Notes: generated from the sequence alone by a model not told the origin. A stretch of DNA of 64,000 nt from Bacillus_I endophytica_A (GCF_026790145.1 NZ_JALAMS010000026.1:69989-133988); one strand, 5' to 3'. Numbered from the stretch's first letter, positions 50,618-58,920 are shown. Translations and numbers: made by a program.

Positions 50618-51820
50618 ATGCAAACGTATACGACGAAAGAAGCTGCTAAAAAGGTCAACGTTCCGCCAAGAATTATTAAACAATGGGAAAAAGAACTCGA
50701 CGGATTTTTTTACATTCCTCGCACAAAACAAGGTGCACGCATTTATACAGAAGAAGAGCTCCAAATGCTGAGAACGTTAAAAGACATGTACGGAAAGAAA
50801 ACAAAAAAAGAAGAAATTAAGCTGTTTCTTAAAAAAGCGAAGCAGAAGCCAGAGTCCTCACAAAATAGTACTGAGCAGTCTAATGTCTTATCCTTTGCTA
50901 AACATAACAGTTCTCTTAATGAAAATAGCAATGAAAAAAAACAAGCGCCACCTCCTTCTTCTATCGATCAAAAAAAGCAGCAAAGAGTCGTTGAACAGCG
51001 TATTAAAGCTGAACGTGAACGCCAGCGCCTTCAGCAGGAAGAGAAGAAAAAGAACGAGGAACCTTCTACAATGCGCCCAGTAGACTCTACTCCTCAGCCT
51101 GTAAATCAAGTAAAAAGTGAATTGGTTGAAAAAGTCCAAACATACAAAGATGTATTTGAAGCTTTTGATACATTCAAACGCGAACTTTTAACAGAGGTCA
51201 GAAACGAAATTCGCGGCGAAGTGAGAAATGAAATTATTTCTGAAGTAAAAGAACAGCTTCAACATAACAATGAGCAGACAGTAGAAGCAATTGAAGCGAT
51301 TAATGCGGTTGTCTCTGAATCTGGTGAACAAACGTCGAAAGAAGTGCAGAGAGAGCTCAAACATGTTTCAAGCCGATTAACAAAAATAAGTGAAGAAACA
51401 ACTGAAGAAATGCAGGGATATGTTGAACAAGTTTCAGCAGAAGCATTAGACAGACAAGCTGAGCTCAAACATTGGCTTACAAATATTGAACAGTCATCGG
51501 GAAGTTCAATGGATGAGATGAAAAAAATGGTTCATGAGTTAGAAGAAAATTCAAAGTCGACAAGCTTTGAACTTCGCTCGTTTGCTCATGAGATGACGAA
51601 GCGTTCAGACTGGAAAGCAGATGAAATGAAAGATTTAATTGATTCTATTAAACGTGATAGAGCAGCATATGTAAATGAACTAAAGCATGACAGACAAATG
51701 CATCGTCAAGATATCGAAGAGCGTGAGCGCCTCTTCCACGACTTTGTTCATAATTTTAGACAAACAGCAGCAGCTGAAGAAGAAGAAAAAGTCAAATCAT
51801 GGTGGAGGTTTTGGAAATAA
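50618..51820 (+). CDS. MerR-like HTH/coiled-coil protein (DUF3967-type, RacA-like layout)
   Basis: 400 residues. N-terminal MerR-type helix-turn-helix (TTKEAAKKVNVPPRIIKQWE, IPRTKQGARIYTEEEL; about 1-75), a Gln/Glu/Lys-rich linker, and a long coiled-coil/helical region (about 160-390). It ends in the Trp-rich tail KSWWRFWK. HTH sequence and Trp tail match DUF3967-type proteins common on Bacillus cereus-group plasmids; RacA, which anchors chromosomes to the pole, has a similar HTH-plus-coil design. A DNA-binding and membrane- or partner-tethering role is inferred. ATG at 50618 has GAGGAGG 10 bases upstream; a GTG three codons earlier overlaps it. Confidence 0.75.
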   Translation: MQTYTTKEAAKKVNVPPRIIKQWEKELDGFFYIPRTKQGARIYTEEELQMLRTLKDMYGKKTKKEEIKLFLKKAKQKPESSQNSTEQSNVLSFAKHNSSLNENSNEKKQAPPPSSIDQKKQQRVVEQRIKAERERQRLQQEEKKKNEEPSTMRPVDSTPQPVNQVKSELVEKVQTYKDVFEAFDTFKRELLTEVRNEIRGEVRNEIISEVKEQLQHNNEQTVEAIEAINAVVSESGEQTSKEVQRELKHVSSRLTKISEETTEEMQGYVEQVSAEALDRQAELKHWLTNIEQSSGSSMDEMKKMVHELEENSKSTSFELRSFAHEMTKRSDWKADEMKDLIDSIKRDRAAYVNELKHDRQMHRQDIEERERLFHDFVHNFRQTAAAEEEEKVKSWWRFWK

Positions 51821-51824
51821 AGGA

Positions 51825-51853
51825 AGAACGAGAGCCCATTTGGCTCTCGTTCT
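51825..51853. terminator. Bidirectional terminator
   Basis: AACGAGAGCC / GGCTCTCGTT with flanking T-rich tail. Between the MerR-like gene and a convergent small gene. Confidence 0.85.
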
Positions 51854-51987
51854 TAGCGTGGATTTGTTTTTTCTACAGATGTATGGGTGCTTTTAGGATT
51901 TTCATTTATTTCACGTGCAATTTCCATTTTATTTGTTTTGTTCACACTTTGTAAACCAGACTTTGTTTTTTGATTACGCTTTGTCAT
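51853..51987 (-). CDS. Small basic hydrophilic protein (44 aa), unknown
   Basis: A 44-residue Lys/Asn/Thr-rich frame on the minus strand (TKRNQKTKSGLQSVNKTNK at its start, EIAREINENPKSTHTSVEKT later). AGGAGG lies 9 bases before the ATG at 51987; an ATG two codons earlier is too close. Composition resembles small spore or nucleic-acid-associated proteins, but no family is recognised. The shared terminator lies at its stop. Too short for most gene callers. Confidence 0.6.
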   Translation of the reverse strand: MTKRNQKTKSGLQSVNKTNKMEIAREINENPKSTHTSVEKTNPR

Positions 51988-52108
51988 CGCCATTCTCCTC
52001 CTTTTATGCTGCTTTCCCTTTTAATATGGGCGAGAATACTCGCCTTCATAACCTAATTTGAAGCTTTACAAACATTTCCGAATAAGAAATATACAAAGAT
52101 GGAAAAAT

Positions 52109-52119
52109 CATGTTATACT
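52109..52119 (+). promoter_or_regulatory. Promoter of the tenA transcript
   Basis: Extended -10 CATGTTATACT (TG-n-TATACT) about 20 bases before the TPP aptamer; the -35 is weak. Confidence 0.6.
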
Positions 52120-52140
52120 AAGTGCAATTACATAGGAAGT

Positions 52141-52225
52141 CCACTAGGGGTGCCGTAATGGCTGAGATAAGAGCTTTCTTAATCCCTTTGAACCTGATCT
52201 GGTTTATACCAGCGTAGGAAAGTGG
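52141..52225 (+). ncRNA. TPP riboswitch (THI element) of tenA
   Basis: Thiamine-pyrophosphate aptamer upstream of tenA: TAGGGGTGC, GGCTGAGAT, the diagnostic CCCTTTGAACCTGATCTGG and ACCAGCGTAGGAAA, closed by P1 CCACT / AGTGG. A terminator follows at 52250-52278, then the tenA ribosome site. TPP binding should favour termination. Confidence 0.97.
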
Positions 52226-52249
52226 CAGCAGCGTTTTTTCGCTCGTTGT

Positions 52250-52278
52250 CCACTCTTGTTATGAAGAGTGGTTTTTTA
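52250..52278 (+). terminator. Riboswitch-controlled terminator before tenA
   Basis: CCACTCTT / AAGAGTGG then TTTTTTATTT. Part of the expression platform of the TPP riboswitch. Confidence 0.85.
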
Positions 52279-52318
52279 TTTCCTTTCCCTTTTGGCCTTC
52301 CACTATTAAGGAGGAAAA

Positions 52319-53011
52319 ATGATGTCTTTTAGTCAAGAACTTCGTCGCGTTGCAGCACCTGTTTATGAAGCAATTTTCAATCACCCTTTTGTGAAAGGAA
52401 TTGGAGAAGGAAACGTTCCAAAAGACGCTCTTATTCACTATGTTTGTCAAGATTTCGAATATTTAACTTCTTTCTGCCGCGTATATGGCGTTGCTATTTC
52501 ACGCTGTGAAAATCGTGAACAGATGGAACTTTTTAATGAACAAATTAATTTTGTGCTTCATAGCGAAGTTCATCCTCATCACAATTTCTGTGATGTTGCA
52601 GGAGTTAAATATGAAGATCTTCAAGCAAAACCACTAGCACCTGGTGCACATCATTATATTAACCATATGACAACCGTTGCTCAAACAGGCTCGCTTGGAG
52701 AAATCATCGCGGTTCTTCTTCCTTGTCCATGGACATACTTAGAAATTGGTCAAAAACTAATTGAGAAACACAATCCAACAGAAGATCATCCTTTCTATGA
52801 ATGGATTATGTTTTATGGCAAAAAAGAAATGGACTCTGTCACACACAAGCTTTGCGCTCTCTTAGATCAGTGGGCAGAAGGCGCTTCAGAGCGTGAAAAA
52901 GAAAAAATGAAAGATCATTTCATTAAAAGCTGTGAGCTTGAGTATTTATTCTGGGATATGGCTTATCAAAAACAGCAGTGGCCCAGTGAAATGAGCCCTG
53001 TAGAAGCATAA
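52319..53011 (+). CDS. tenA: Aminopyrimidine aminohydrolase / thiaminase II
   Basis: TenA, 230 residues, all helical. It hydrolyses aminopyrimidines from degraded thiamine to HMP, feeding salvage. Conserved features: FNHPFVKGIGEGNVPKDAL, YVCQDFEYLTSF, and the catalytic Cys in LLPCPWTYLEIG near residue 137. The first of two adjacent ATGs is annotated; the second (52322) has a better spacing from AAGGAGG. Expression under the TPP riboswitch. Convergent with the thi operon, whose enzymes use its product. Confidence 0.95.
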   Translation: MMSFSQELRRVAAPVYEAIFNHPFVKGIGEGNVPKDALIHYVCQDFEYLTSFCRVYGVAISRCENREQMELFNEQINFVLHSEVHPHHNFCDVAGVKYEDLQAKPLAPGAHHYINHMTTVAQTGSLGEIIAVLLPCPWTYLEIGQKLIEKHNPTEDHPFYEWIMFYGKKEMDSVTHKLCALLDQWAEGASEREKEKMKDHFIKSCELEYLFWDMAYQKQQWPSEMSPVEA

Positions 53012-53040
53012 AAAAAGAGAGACACCTGTCTCTCTTTTTT
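53011..53040. terminator. Bidirectional terminator between tenA and thiE
   Basis: AAAAAAGAGAGAC-ACCT-GTCTCTCTTTTTT; symmetrical, serves both convergent units. Confidence 0.92.
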
Positions 53041-53668
53041 ATTGAATATCTAATTTCTCGTTTAGTTCTTCCGCTGCTTTCTTCGGATCTTGACTTTTTA
53101 AAATAGCTGACACAACAGCGGCTCCTTTAATACCTGTTCCATTTAATTTTTCAATGTTTCCAGCTGTAATTCCACCAATTGCAACAGCTGGAATACGTAC
53201 GCTTCCCGTAATTTCAGTCAGCTCTTCTTTTGTGATTCCTTTTGCATCAAGTTTTGTGCTTGTCGGAAAAACTGCGCCAACTCCAATATAATCTGCTCCG
53301 TCCTCAACTGCTTTTTTCGCTTCTTGAACTGTTCGGACAGATACGCCAATAATCATATCTCCTACAAGAGAACGCACAACTTTTAGTGGCAAATCGTCTT
53401 GCCCAACGTGTACGCCAAAAGCCCCAACAGCAAGCGCTACATCTACCCTGTCATTAATAATGAGCGGAACGTGAAACCGATCAAGAAGCTTTTTAAGTTG
53501 GAGGGCACGCTCATAAAACTCTTTTCCGTCCGCTTCCTTTTCACGAAGCTGTACGAGCGTTACCCCTCCTTCAAGCGCTTTTTCCACTTTTGCTAAAAGT
53601 TCTTCTTCTGTTCCCCCAAACAAATCTGTAACAAGATACATTTTATAAGATAGGTTGTTTTGCTTCAT
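53039..53668 (-). CDS. thiE: Thiamine-phosphate synthase
   Basis: 209-residue TIM-barrel enzyme joining HMP pyrophosphate and thiazole phosphate to thiamine monophosphate. Diagnostic: VTLVQLREKEADGKEF, HVPLIINDRVDVALAVGAFGVHVGQDDLP in pieces INDRVDVAL and GVHVGQDDLP, and ADYIGVGAVFPTSTK, AIGGI. Last gene of thiW-thiD-thiM-thiE; its start overlaps the thiM end by 26 bases, with GAGGTG 7 bases before ATG. Confidence 0.97.
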   Translation of the reverse strand: MKQNNLSYKMYLVTDLFGGTEEELLAKVEKALEGGVTLVQLREKEADGKEFYERALQLKKLLDRFHVPLIINDRVDVALAVGAFGVHVGQDDLPLKVVRSLVGDMIIGVSVRTVQEAKKAVEDGADYIGVGAVFPTSTKLDAKGITKEELTEITGSVRIPAVAIGGITAGNIEKLNGTGIKGAAVVSAILKSQDPKKAAEELNEKLDIQ

Positions 53669-54467
53669 ACATTTTCACCTCTTTTTCCCACGTTGTACTC
53701 GTAAGTGTTGATAGTTCGTCAAAAAGATTAATTTTAAAAGTGCCAACCCCTTCTCCTTCTTTAAGACGCTTTACGGCTCTTTCTCCAGCAAGTCCCATAT
53801 AGGAAATACCAGCAAGCGCTCCTTCTAACACACTCCCACTTGCTCCAACAAAACAGCCGATAATAGATGCTGTCATACATCCTGTCCCACTTACACGCGT
53901 TAACATCTGGTGACCATTCTCTACGTAGACGACACGCTCTCCGTCTGTAATAACGTCAATTTCTCCACTTATGACAACAACAGTGTTATACTTTTTGGCC
54001 GTTTTTTTAGCAATTGTAGTTTTATCTTCGCCAACTTCCCCAGCATCAACGCCTGAGGTTTTAGCTTTTACTCCAATAAGAGAGGCCACTTCAGAAACAT
54101 TTCCTCTAATAACAGTTACCTTTACTTGCTCTAACAGCCACTGAGCAGATTTCGTACGATATGTTGTAGCCCCAACTCCAACAGGATCAAAGACAACGGG
54201 AGTGTCTTTTTCATTTGCTTTTCTCATTGCTTTTTCCATTGCAACAAGAGACTCTTTTTTGATTGTCCCAAAATTAATAACAAGTGCAGAAGAAATAGAC
54301 GTCATTTCTTCTACTTCTTCAATAGCATCTGCCATAACAGGAGAACCGCCAGCAGCGAGTGTTGCATTCGCACAATCATTAATTGTCACAGCATTTGTAA
54401 TATGATGAACAAGAGGATTTTTTTCTCTTGTTTCCTTTAACAACTCACTAATTCTTTGTTTCATCAT
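53643..54467 (-). CDS. thiM: Hydroxyethylthiazole kinase
   Basis: 274-residue ribokinase-fold kinase phosphorylating hydroxyethylthiazole. Conserved features: PLVHHITNAVTINDCAN near 19-36, GGSPVMADAIEE, VVFDPVGVGAT, and the catalytic VSGTGCMTASIIG (Cys194 region). Overlaps the end of thiD by one base (TAATG). Works with ThiW uptake and ThiE condensation. Confidence 0.97.
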   Translation of the reverse strand: MMKQRISELLKETREKNPLVHHITNAVTINDCANATLAAGGSPVMADAIEEVEEMTSISSALVINFGTIKKESLVAMEKAMRKANEKDTPVVFDPVGVGATTYRTKSAQWLLEQVKVTVIRGNVSEVASLIGVKAKTSGVDAGEVGEDKTTIAKKTAKKYNTVVVISGEIDVITDGERVVYVENGHQMLTRVSGTGCMTASIIGCFVGASGSVLEGALAGISYMGLAGERAVKRLKEGEGVGTFKINLFDELSTLTSTTWEKEVKMYEAKQPIL

Positions 54468-55282
54468 TAGACTCTCTCCTCTTTATAGACGCCCGCTTTT
54501 TCGTAAAGATCATAAAAATGATGAGTTGGGCCATGTCCGCTTCCGATGTTTAAGCTATTCTTAATAGCTCCTGTAATATATTCTTTTGCTTGTTTTACCG
54601 CATCTTCAAGGGCTAATCCTCGTGCTAATCCTGCTGAGATGGCAGCTGAAAGCGTGCAACCTGTGCCATGCGTGTTTTTTGTTTGAATTCTCTTTCCATA
54701 AAAGTGTGTGAACATTTCTCCATTAAAAAGAACATCTGTTGGTTCTTCTTCTAAATGTCCGCCCTTCATTAAAACGGCTGATGGACCTTCCTTTATTAAA
54801 AGGCGTGCTGCATCTTCCATCTCCTCGATTGTCTTAATCTCTGCTCCTGTAAGTTTGCAGGCTTCAGGAACGTTCGGTGTTACAACTGATGCAAGAGGCA
54901 ATAGTTCTTTTTTTAATGCCTCAACAGCTTCTGGGTGAAGCAAGTCATAGCCGCTTTTTGAAATCATCACGGGGTCTAATACAACATGCGGGGCATTGTA
55001 TTCCTTCAGTTTTTTAGCAACTACTTTAATTGTTTCAACCGTTGAGAGCATTCCAATTTTCACACTATCAACTTTAATATCTGTAAAAATAGCATCAAGC
55101 TGATCTTCAATAATGTTTGGAGAAATATCTTGCACAGAAAGAACACCTTTCGTGTTTTGCGCAGTAACTGCAGTAATGACGCTCATTCCGTACGTACCAA
55201 GTGCTGAAAAAGTTTTTAAATCTGCTTGAATCCCTGCTCCTCCTGAGCTGTCAGAGCCTGCAATTGTTAAAGATGTTTTCAT
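54467..55282 (-). CDS. thiD: HMP kinase / HMP-phosphate kinase
   Basis: 271-residue ribokinase-fold bifunctional kinase making HMP pyrophosphate. N-terminus TIAGSDSSGGAGIQADLKTF is typical, as are VLDPVMISKSG, VLMKGGH and THGTGCTLSAAISAGLA (catalytic Cys). Overlaps the thiW stop by four bases (ATGA), so the two are translationally coupled. It uses the HMP released by TenA. Confidence 0.97.
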   Translation of the reverse strand: MKTSLTIAGSDSSGGAGIQADLKTFSALGTYGMSVITAVTAQNTKGVLSVQDISPNIIEDQLDAIFTDIKVDSVKIGMLSTVETIKVVAKKLKEYNAPHVVLDPVMISKSGYDLLHPEAVEALKKELLPLASVVTPNVPEACKLTGAEIKTIEEMEDAARLLIKEGPSAVLMKGGHLEEEPTDVLFNGEMFTHFYGKRIQTKNTHGTGCTLSAAISAGLARGLALEDAVKQAKEYITGAIKNSLNIGSGHGPTHHFYDLYEKAGVYKEERV

Positions 55283-55782
55283 GAATTTAGCCTCCTTAAA
55301 TTTTCAATTCCATTTCGTTTTATAAGTACACGCAAAAAGATATAGCCAAGTAACGCCCCACCAAACGAGCTCATAATAAATGATGGAACAAAAGCAAAGA
55401 GAGCGACGTTTTCCCCTAGAAAAAGAAGGGCAAAAGGATACGCTATTATGGCCCCGATAATCCCTGTTCCAACGACTTCTCCTAACGCAGTGAGCGCCAT
55501 GTTCTTCGTTTTCTGATATAAAAACGCTGCTAAAAAGGCACCAATCATACTTCCTGGGAAAGCAAGAATTGAACCTGTCCCAAATAAGTTGCGTAAAAGC
55601 GATGTTCCAAATGCACATAAAACCGCGTAAAAAGGACCTAATAATACAGCAGAAAGCACGTTAATCACGTGCTGTAACGGAAATATCTTTGCAAACCCAA
55701 GCGGAATGTAAAAAAGATGACTTGTTAACGTTCCAATTGCCATTAAAAGGGCTGTTGCTGATAGCTTCGTTGTTTTACGCAA
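55279..55782 (-). CDS. thiW: Thiazole ECF transporter S component ThiW
   Basis: 167-residue membrane protein with about five helices; substrate-binding subunit of an energy-coupling-factor importer, predicted to take up hydroxyethylthiazole. The segments LSAVLLGPFYAVLCAFGTSLLRNLFGTGS (in part NLFGTGSILAFPGSMIGA) are characteristic. ECF A and T subunits are not here and must come from elsewhere. The start is TTG with GGAGGAG 6 bases upstream; this ribosome site lies in the 3' arm of the riboswitch terminator. First gene of the thi operon. Confidence 0.92.
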   Translation of the reverse strand: MRKTTKLSATALLMAIGTLTSHLFYIPLGFAKIFPLQHVINVLSAVLLGPFYAVLCAFGTSLLRNLFGTGSILAFPGSMIGAFLAAFLYQKTKNMALTALGEVVGTGIIGAIIAYPFALLFLGENVALFAFVPSFIMSSFGGALLGYIFLRVLIKRNGIENLRRLNS

Positions 55783-55816
55783 AAAAAGCTCCTCCTATGA
55801 GCACTAGGAGAAGCTT
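55781..55816 (-). terminator. Riboswitch terminator/ribosome-site sequestrator before thiW
   Basis: On the minus strand, AAGCTTCTCCTA / TAGGAGGAGCTT with a U-tract. The 3' arm contains AGGAGG, the thiW ribosome site, so the hairpin can block both elongation and initiation. Confidence 0.85.
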
Positions 55817-55878
55817 GTTATGTAAGTAAAGAGTACAACTTAAAAAGCTGATTTGTACACTTCAATTAATATCGTAAC

Positions 55879-55973
55879 GCGACTTCCCTACGCTAGTTTT
55901 AACTAGTTCAGGTTTGAAGGGTCAAAGACAAAAGGTCTTACTCTCAGCCGGCTTCTCCAGCTCCCCTAGTGCA
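55879..55973 (-). ncRNA. TPP riboswitch (THI element) of thiW-thiD-thiM-thiE
   Basis: Minus-strand aptamer with CTAGGGGAGC, GGCTGAGAG, ACCCTTCAAACCTGA (a one-base variant of the usual TTTGAACCTGA) and CTAGCGTAGGGAAG. Precedes thiW by about 100 bases, with a terminator between. Confidence 0.97.
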
Positions 55974-56034
55974 GAATACTTATGAATTTTTCTTTATTAT
56001 ATCAATTTTCGACAAAGTTGCAAAGGTAAAACGT

Positions 56035-57483
56035 TCAAAGGCTATACTGATAATTTGTAATAAATCTAAAAACATGGTAGCCGCTCACGCTTACCCCAAT
56101 CGTTCCCCCACCAGGAAAAATGGTATCACCACAGAGCCACAATCTGTCTACTCCACTTCTGTGAGAAACAGCGTTAAAAAACGTATTTTCTTTTGTTTGT
56201 GGAAACCCACCAACTTCCCTTCTTGTAACAAACTTCTCCCATGCTTCAGGAGCTCCTGACAATTCGTGCACCATCCCTTCTTCAAAACGTGGAAAAACGG
56301 TACGAACACGTTCCTTTACCTTGTTCTTCAGCACTTGTTTCCGAGCATCATTCCATCCATTCAATTTGACGTGTGTTGAACATGTTAATGTTCTATACCC
56401 CTCAGGAGCCCGCAGTGTATCGCCCTTTTTAGAAAGAGAAAGAAAAACGTGCTCACCCTCAGCAACTCCTTTTCCTGTTAAAACTTGTTGAAAAAGAGGT
56501 GAATCTGAAGGAATCACCCTTTCTTCTAGGGCAAAATACATCGTAAACGCCCCCCATTGTTCCTTGTCTTTTATTTTTTGAGAAAGATTTTGTACAATCC
56601 TCTCTTCAAGTAATCCTAGAAGCTGCCTAAGAGGAAAATTGCTAACAACATGTTCCGCTTTATACCTTTGTTCGTATTCATCTTCAACTGTAAATAGGGC
56701 ACCTCTCTTGTCTACACCTATAGCTTTACAATGCAGCTTCACTTCCCCACCATGATGTTTGATAAATGATTGAAGTTTCCTTGCTAAAATAAACAATCCG
56801 CCTTCAACATAAAAAGATCCTTCATGATAAACATCAAGTGCAAAAGCACCCATTAAAAGTGAGCAGTGCTCTGTTGTTGTTTGCATGCTATCAACGATTT
56901 GCCCGTCAAGAAAGTGAATAAAAGATTGGCAATCTTCTAAATCATGTTTTTTCACTAAATCAGCAACAGTTTTCGTAAATAAAGGAAGAAGAGATATATC
57001 ACTTAGTTCTAGAGAAGAAAAAAGATATTCCCACTCTTGAGGAGTTTTAGGGGGCATCGCGGGAACTCGCTCAATGAGCCTCCTCACTTTTCGAGCAATT
57101 TTCCATAGCTCCTCATAAAAAGAAGATAGATTCTCTTTGTAATGCGGAAAAACTTGAACAAGCTGTTTAAGATGATTTGTCCTGTTTTGAAAAACAGAAA
57201 GAGGTGCAGAAAAACCCGTAATTCTAATTGCTTCTGAAAGGGGAAAAACGTTCATATCAATGTCTAGATAACGGAGGATTTTATTGTGAATCCCTTCCTC
57301 TTCAAATCCCATTCCAAATGTAGCTCCAACAGGGAAAGAGAACAGATCTTTGGAAAACTTCCCAGCGCATCCTCCCACTTCTCCACCCCCTTCAAGTACT
57401 GTTACTTTATATCCATGCTTTGAAAGAAGTGCTCCTGTTGTTAAGCCACCTATTCCATCACCAATGATAATCGTCTTCTCCAT
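56035..57483 (-). CDS. Phytoene desaturase/carotenoid oxidase-like FAD protein
   Basis: About 482 residues. FAD Rossmann motif IIGDGIGGLTTGALL near residue 6-20 (Asp in place of the usual Ala), E of VLEGGGEVGGCAGKF, and the C-terminal LWLCGDTIFPGGGTIGVSVSG, which is typical of CrtI/CrtN/CrtO-type amine oxidase-fold desaturases, isomerases or ketolases. Start ATG at 57483 has GCGGTG 6 bases upstream; a GTG three codons earlier overlaps it. No other carotenoid gene is nearby, so the substrate is open. Confidence 0.83.
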   Translation of the reverse strand: MEKTIIIGDGIGGLTTGALLSKHGYKVTVLEGGGEVGGCAGKFSKDLFSFPVGATFGMGFEEEGIHNKILRYLDIDMNVFPLSEAIRITGFSAPLSVFQNRTNHLKQLVQVFPHYKENLSSFYEELWKIARKVRRLIERVPAMPPKTPQEWEYLFSSLELSDISLLPLFTKTVADLVKKHDLEDCQSFIHFLDGQIVDSMQTTTEHCSLLMGAFALDVYHEGSFYVEGGLFILARKLQSFIKHHGGEVKLHCKAIGVDKRGALFTVEDEYEQRYKAEHVVSNFPLRQLLGLLEERIVQNLSQKIKDKEQWGAFTMYFALEERVIPSDSPLFQQVLTGKGVAEGEHVFLSLSKKGDTLRAPEGYRTLTCSTHVKLNGWNDARKQVLKNKVKERVRTVFPRFEEGMVHELSGAPEAWEKFVTRREVGGFPQTKENTFFNAVSHRSGVDRLWLCGDTIFPGGGTIGVSVSGYHVFRFITNYQYSL

Positions 57484-57552
57484 TGTTTTCACCGCTTTAC
57501 GTTTTTCTTATTGTGTAACATGCGATATGGGTTCATGCAACAATGGATATGC

Positions 57553-57582
57553 AAAAAGACGCTTAAGTTTAAACTTAAGCGT
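57553..57582 (-). terminator. Terminator of the YueH-like gene
   Basis: Perfect 12-base arms, ACGCTTAAGTTT and its complement, A's on its left giving U's on the minus strand. Confidence 0.85.
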
Positions 57583-57583
57583 G

Positions 57584-57832
57584 CTACATTTCGCGAACCC
57601 AATAATTTATTTTAGCCGTCATTTCACGACCAACTTCTTCATTTGTACGCTCTTTCAACGAGGTGAACACGCGCATTTTCATTTCTTCAATCTCTTCTTC
57701 ATAGGAAACAACTGTTGACCATTCCAAATCAGGAATTGCAATAAGCGTTGTTTCTTCTTTTTTATTTTCATGAAGGTACACTTGTCCAACTTTTCTTCCT
57801 TCATATTCAATGTTTGCCATTCTAATTTTCAT
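57584..57832 (-). CDS. YueH-like small protein (82 aa)
   Basis: 82 residues with pattern ...RKVGQVYLHEN..., AIPDLEWSTVVSYEEE, and an end of INYWVREM. Length and ending match the YueH-like family of bacilli (B. subtilis YueH, 82 residues). Acidic in the middle (EEEIEEMKMR). Function unknown. Start uncertain: no strong ribosome site before the first ATG. Own terminator. Confidence 0.75.
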   Translation of the reverse strand: MKIRMANIEYEGRKVGQVYLHENKKEETTLIAIPDLEWSTVVSYEEEIEEMKMRVFTSLKERTNEEVGREMTAKINYWVREM

Positions 57833-57892
57833 GCTAATCCCTACTTTCTTTCGCTTTCACCATACAACTATACCGTCAAAAAGGATGCTTGA

Positions 57893-58471
57893 CTAGTTCT
57901 TTTCCTCCGCTTTTGCCGCTTCTTTTAAAATATCATCGTAGGGAGGGTTCTTCACTCCTTCAAACGTTTCTACTATTTTCCCATTTTTGTCTACTAGATA
58001 AAAAGAGGTAGAATGAAGAACTTGATCACTTTCTTCTGGTTTTTTAACAATAGCTGAAAAGTTTTCTTTGGCAAATGTCTCAATTTCCTTTTGCTTATAT
58101 CCTGTTAACACGTTCCAGTTTGAGAAATCCCCTCCGTGATATGCAACATATTCTTTTAACTTTTCAGGCGTATCAACTTCCGGATCAACGCTAAAAGAAA
58201 CAAATTGGACATCAATTCCTTGTTTCGCAGCTCGCTCTTGGATTTTTTTCATATTGGCCGTCATTGGAGAACACACAGTGCGACAGTTTGTAAACATAAA
58301 GTCTGCAATCCATACTTTTCCTTCTAGCTCTTCGGATGAAAATGTCTGGTTTTCCTGATTTTGAAATGAAAAAGAGATGCCTTCTTCCTTTGAACAACCG
58401 AAAAGGAAGAAAAGCATCAAAGCTGTTAAAGCTGTTTTACCTAATACTTTCACATCTTTCACATCTTTCAC
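57893..58471 (-). CDS. SCO1/SenC family lipoprotein (copper/thiol protein)
   Basis: 192 residues. Lipobox LFFLFGC near residue 26 suggests a lipoprotein. The Sco metal/thiol motif TNCRTVCSPM (CxxxC) and the distal His in VLHSTSFYLVD are intact. Sco proteins deliver copper to the CuA site of cytochrome oxidase or reduce its cysteines (B. subtilis YpmQ). The start is GTG, immediately after the stop of the YtkA-like gene, with AGGAG 8 bases upstream inside that gene. A short near-repeat of GATGTGAAA lies at the N-terminus. Confidence 0.92.
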   Translation of the reverse strand: MKDVKDVKVLGKTALTALMLFFLFGCSKEEGISFSFQNQENQTFSSEELEGKVWIADFMFTNCRTVCSPMTANMKKIQERAAKQGIDVQFVSFSVDPEVDTPEKLKEYVAYHGGDFSNWNVLTGYKQKEIETFAKENFSAIVKKPEESDQVLHSTSFYLVDKNGKIVETFEGVKNPPYDDILKEAAKAEEKN

Positions 58472-58867
58472 CTATTTCTCTCCTATGACTTTAACCTCTT
58501 TTTCAGGCATAACATGCTGAGAATGGGCAAGAACATGTACTTGCACAACATATGTCCCCTCTTTTTCAAAACGGTGCTTAATTGTATATACCCCGTCCTC
58601 CTCTTTCTCCGCTTTTACCATCTCTCCTTCTTCGTCACTGTTCGCTTCCTTAAACTCAAAATCAACAGTATCTGCTTTTTTTACTTTTTCATCTCCATAT
58701 GTAACAGTTGCTTCATACACCACATCTTCATTCTGTTGAACAGTTGACGGAACATCTAACTCTACTTTAAGTTCCTCTATCTCATCATCTGCTTTATTCT
58801 CCCCACTTGTTTCACTACTGCAACCAGCCATAAATACGAGTGCTAAAACGAACAAAAACTTTTTCAT
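58472..58867 (-). CDS. YtkA/FixH-like exported lipoprotein
   Basis: 131 residues. Lipobox VFMAGCSS near 15 implies a lipoprotein; a short acidic linker precedes a beta-sandwich of the YtkA-like family (VPSTVQQNEDVVYEATVTYGD, GVYTIKHRFEKEGTYVVQVHV). His residues in HVLAHSQHVMPE could bind copper. Abuts the Sco gene, with which it is translationally coupled; together they suggest assembly or copper supply of cytochrome oxidase. ATG at 58867 has GGAGG 6 bases upstream. Confidence 0.85.
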   Translation of the reverse strand: MKKFLFVLALVFMAGCSSETSGENKADDEIEELKVELDVPSTVQQNEDVVYEATVTYGDEKVKKADTVDFEFKEANSDEEGEMVKAEKEEDGVYTIKHRFEKEGTYVVQVHVLAHSQHVMPEKEVKVIGEK

Positions 58868-58920
58868 CCCATCCCTCCTCCTCCTCATTTTATTAGTTCT
58901 TGTTTATTTTAAAATTTCCT

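Noticed and set aside
57559..57582. Perfect 24-base palindrome as a protein-binding site
   Set aside because: It lies right after a stop codon with a U-tract on the minus strand; a terminator explains it fully.
58441..58475. Near-repeats of GATGTGAAA at the start of the Sco gene as a phase-variation tract
   Set aside because: Only two to three imperfect 9-base units; a change would keep the frame, so switching is not expected.
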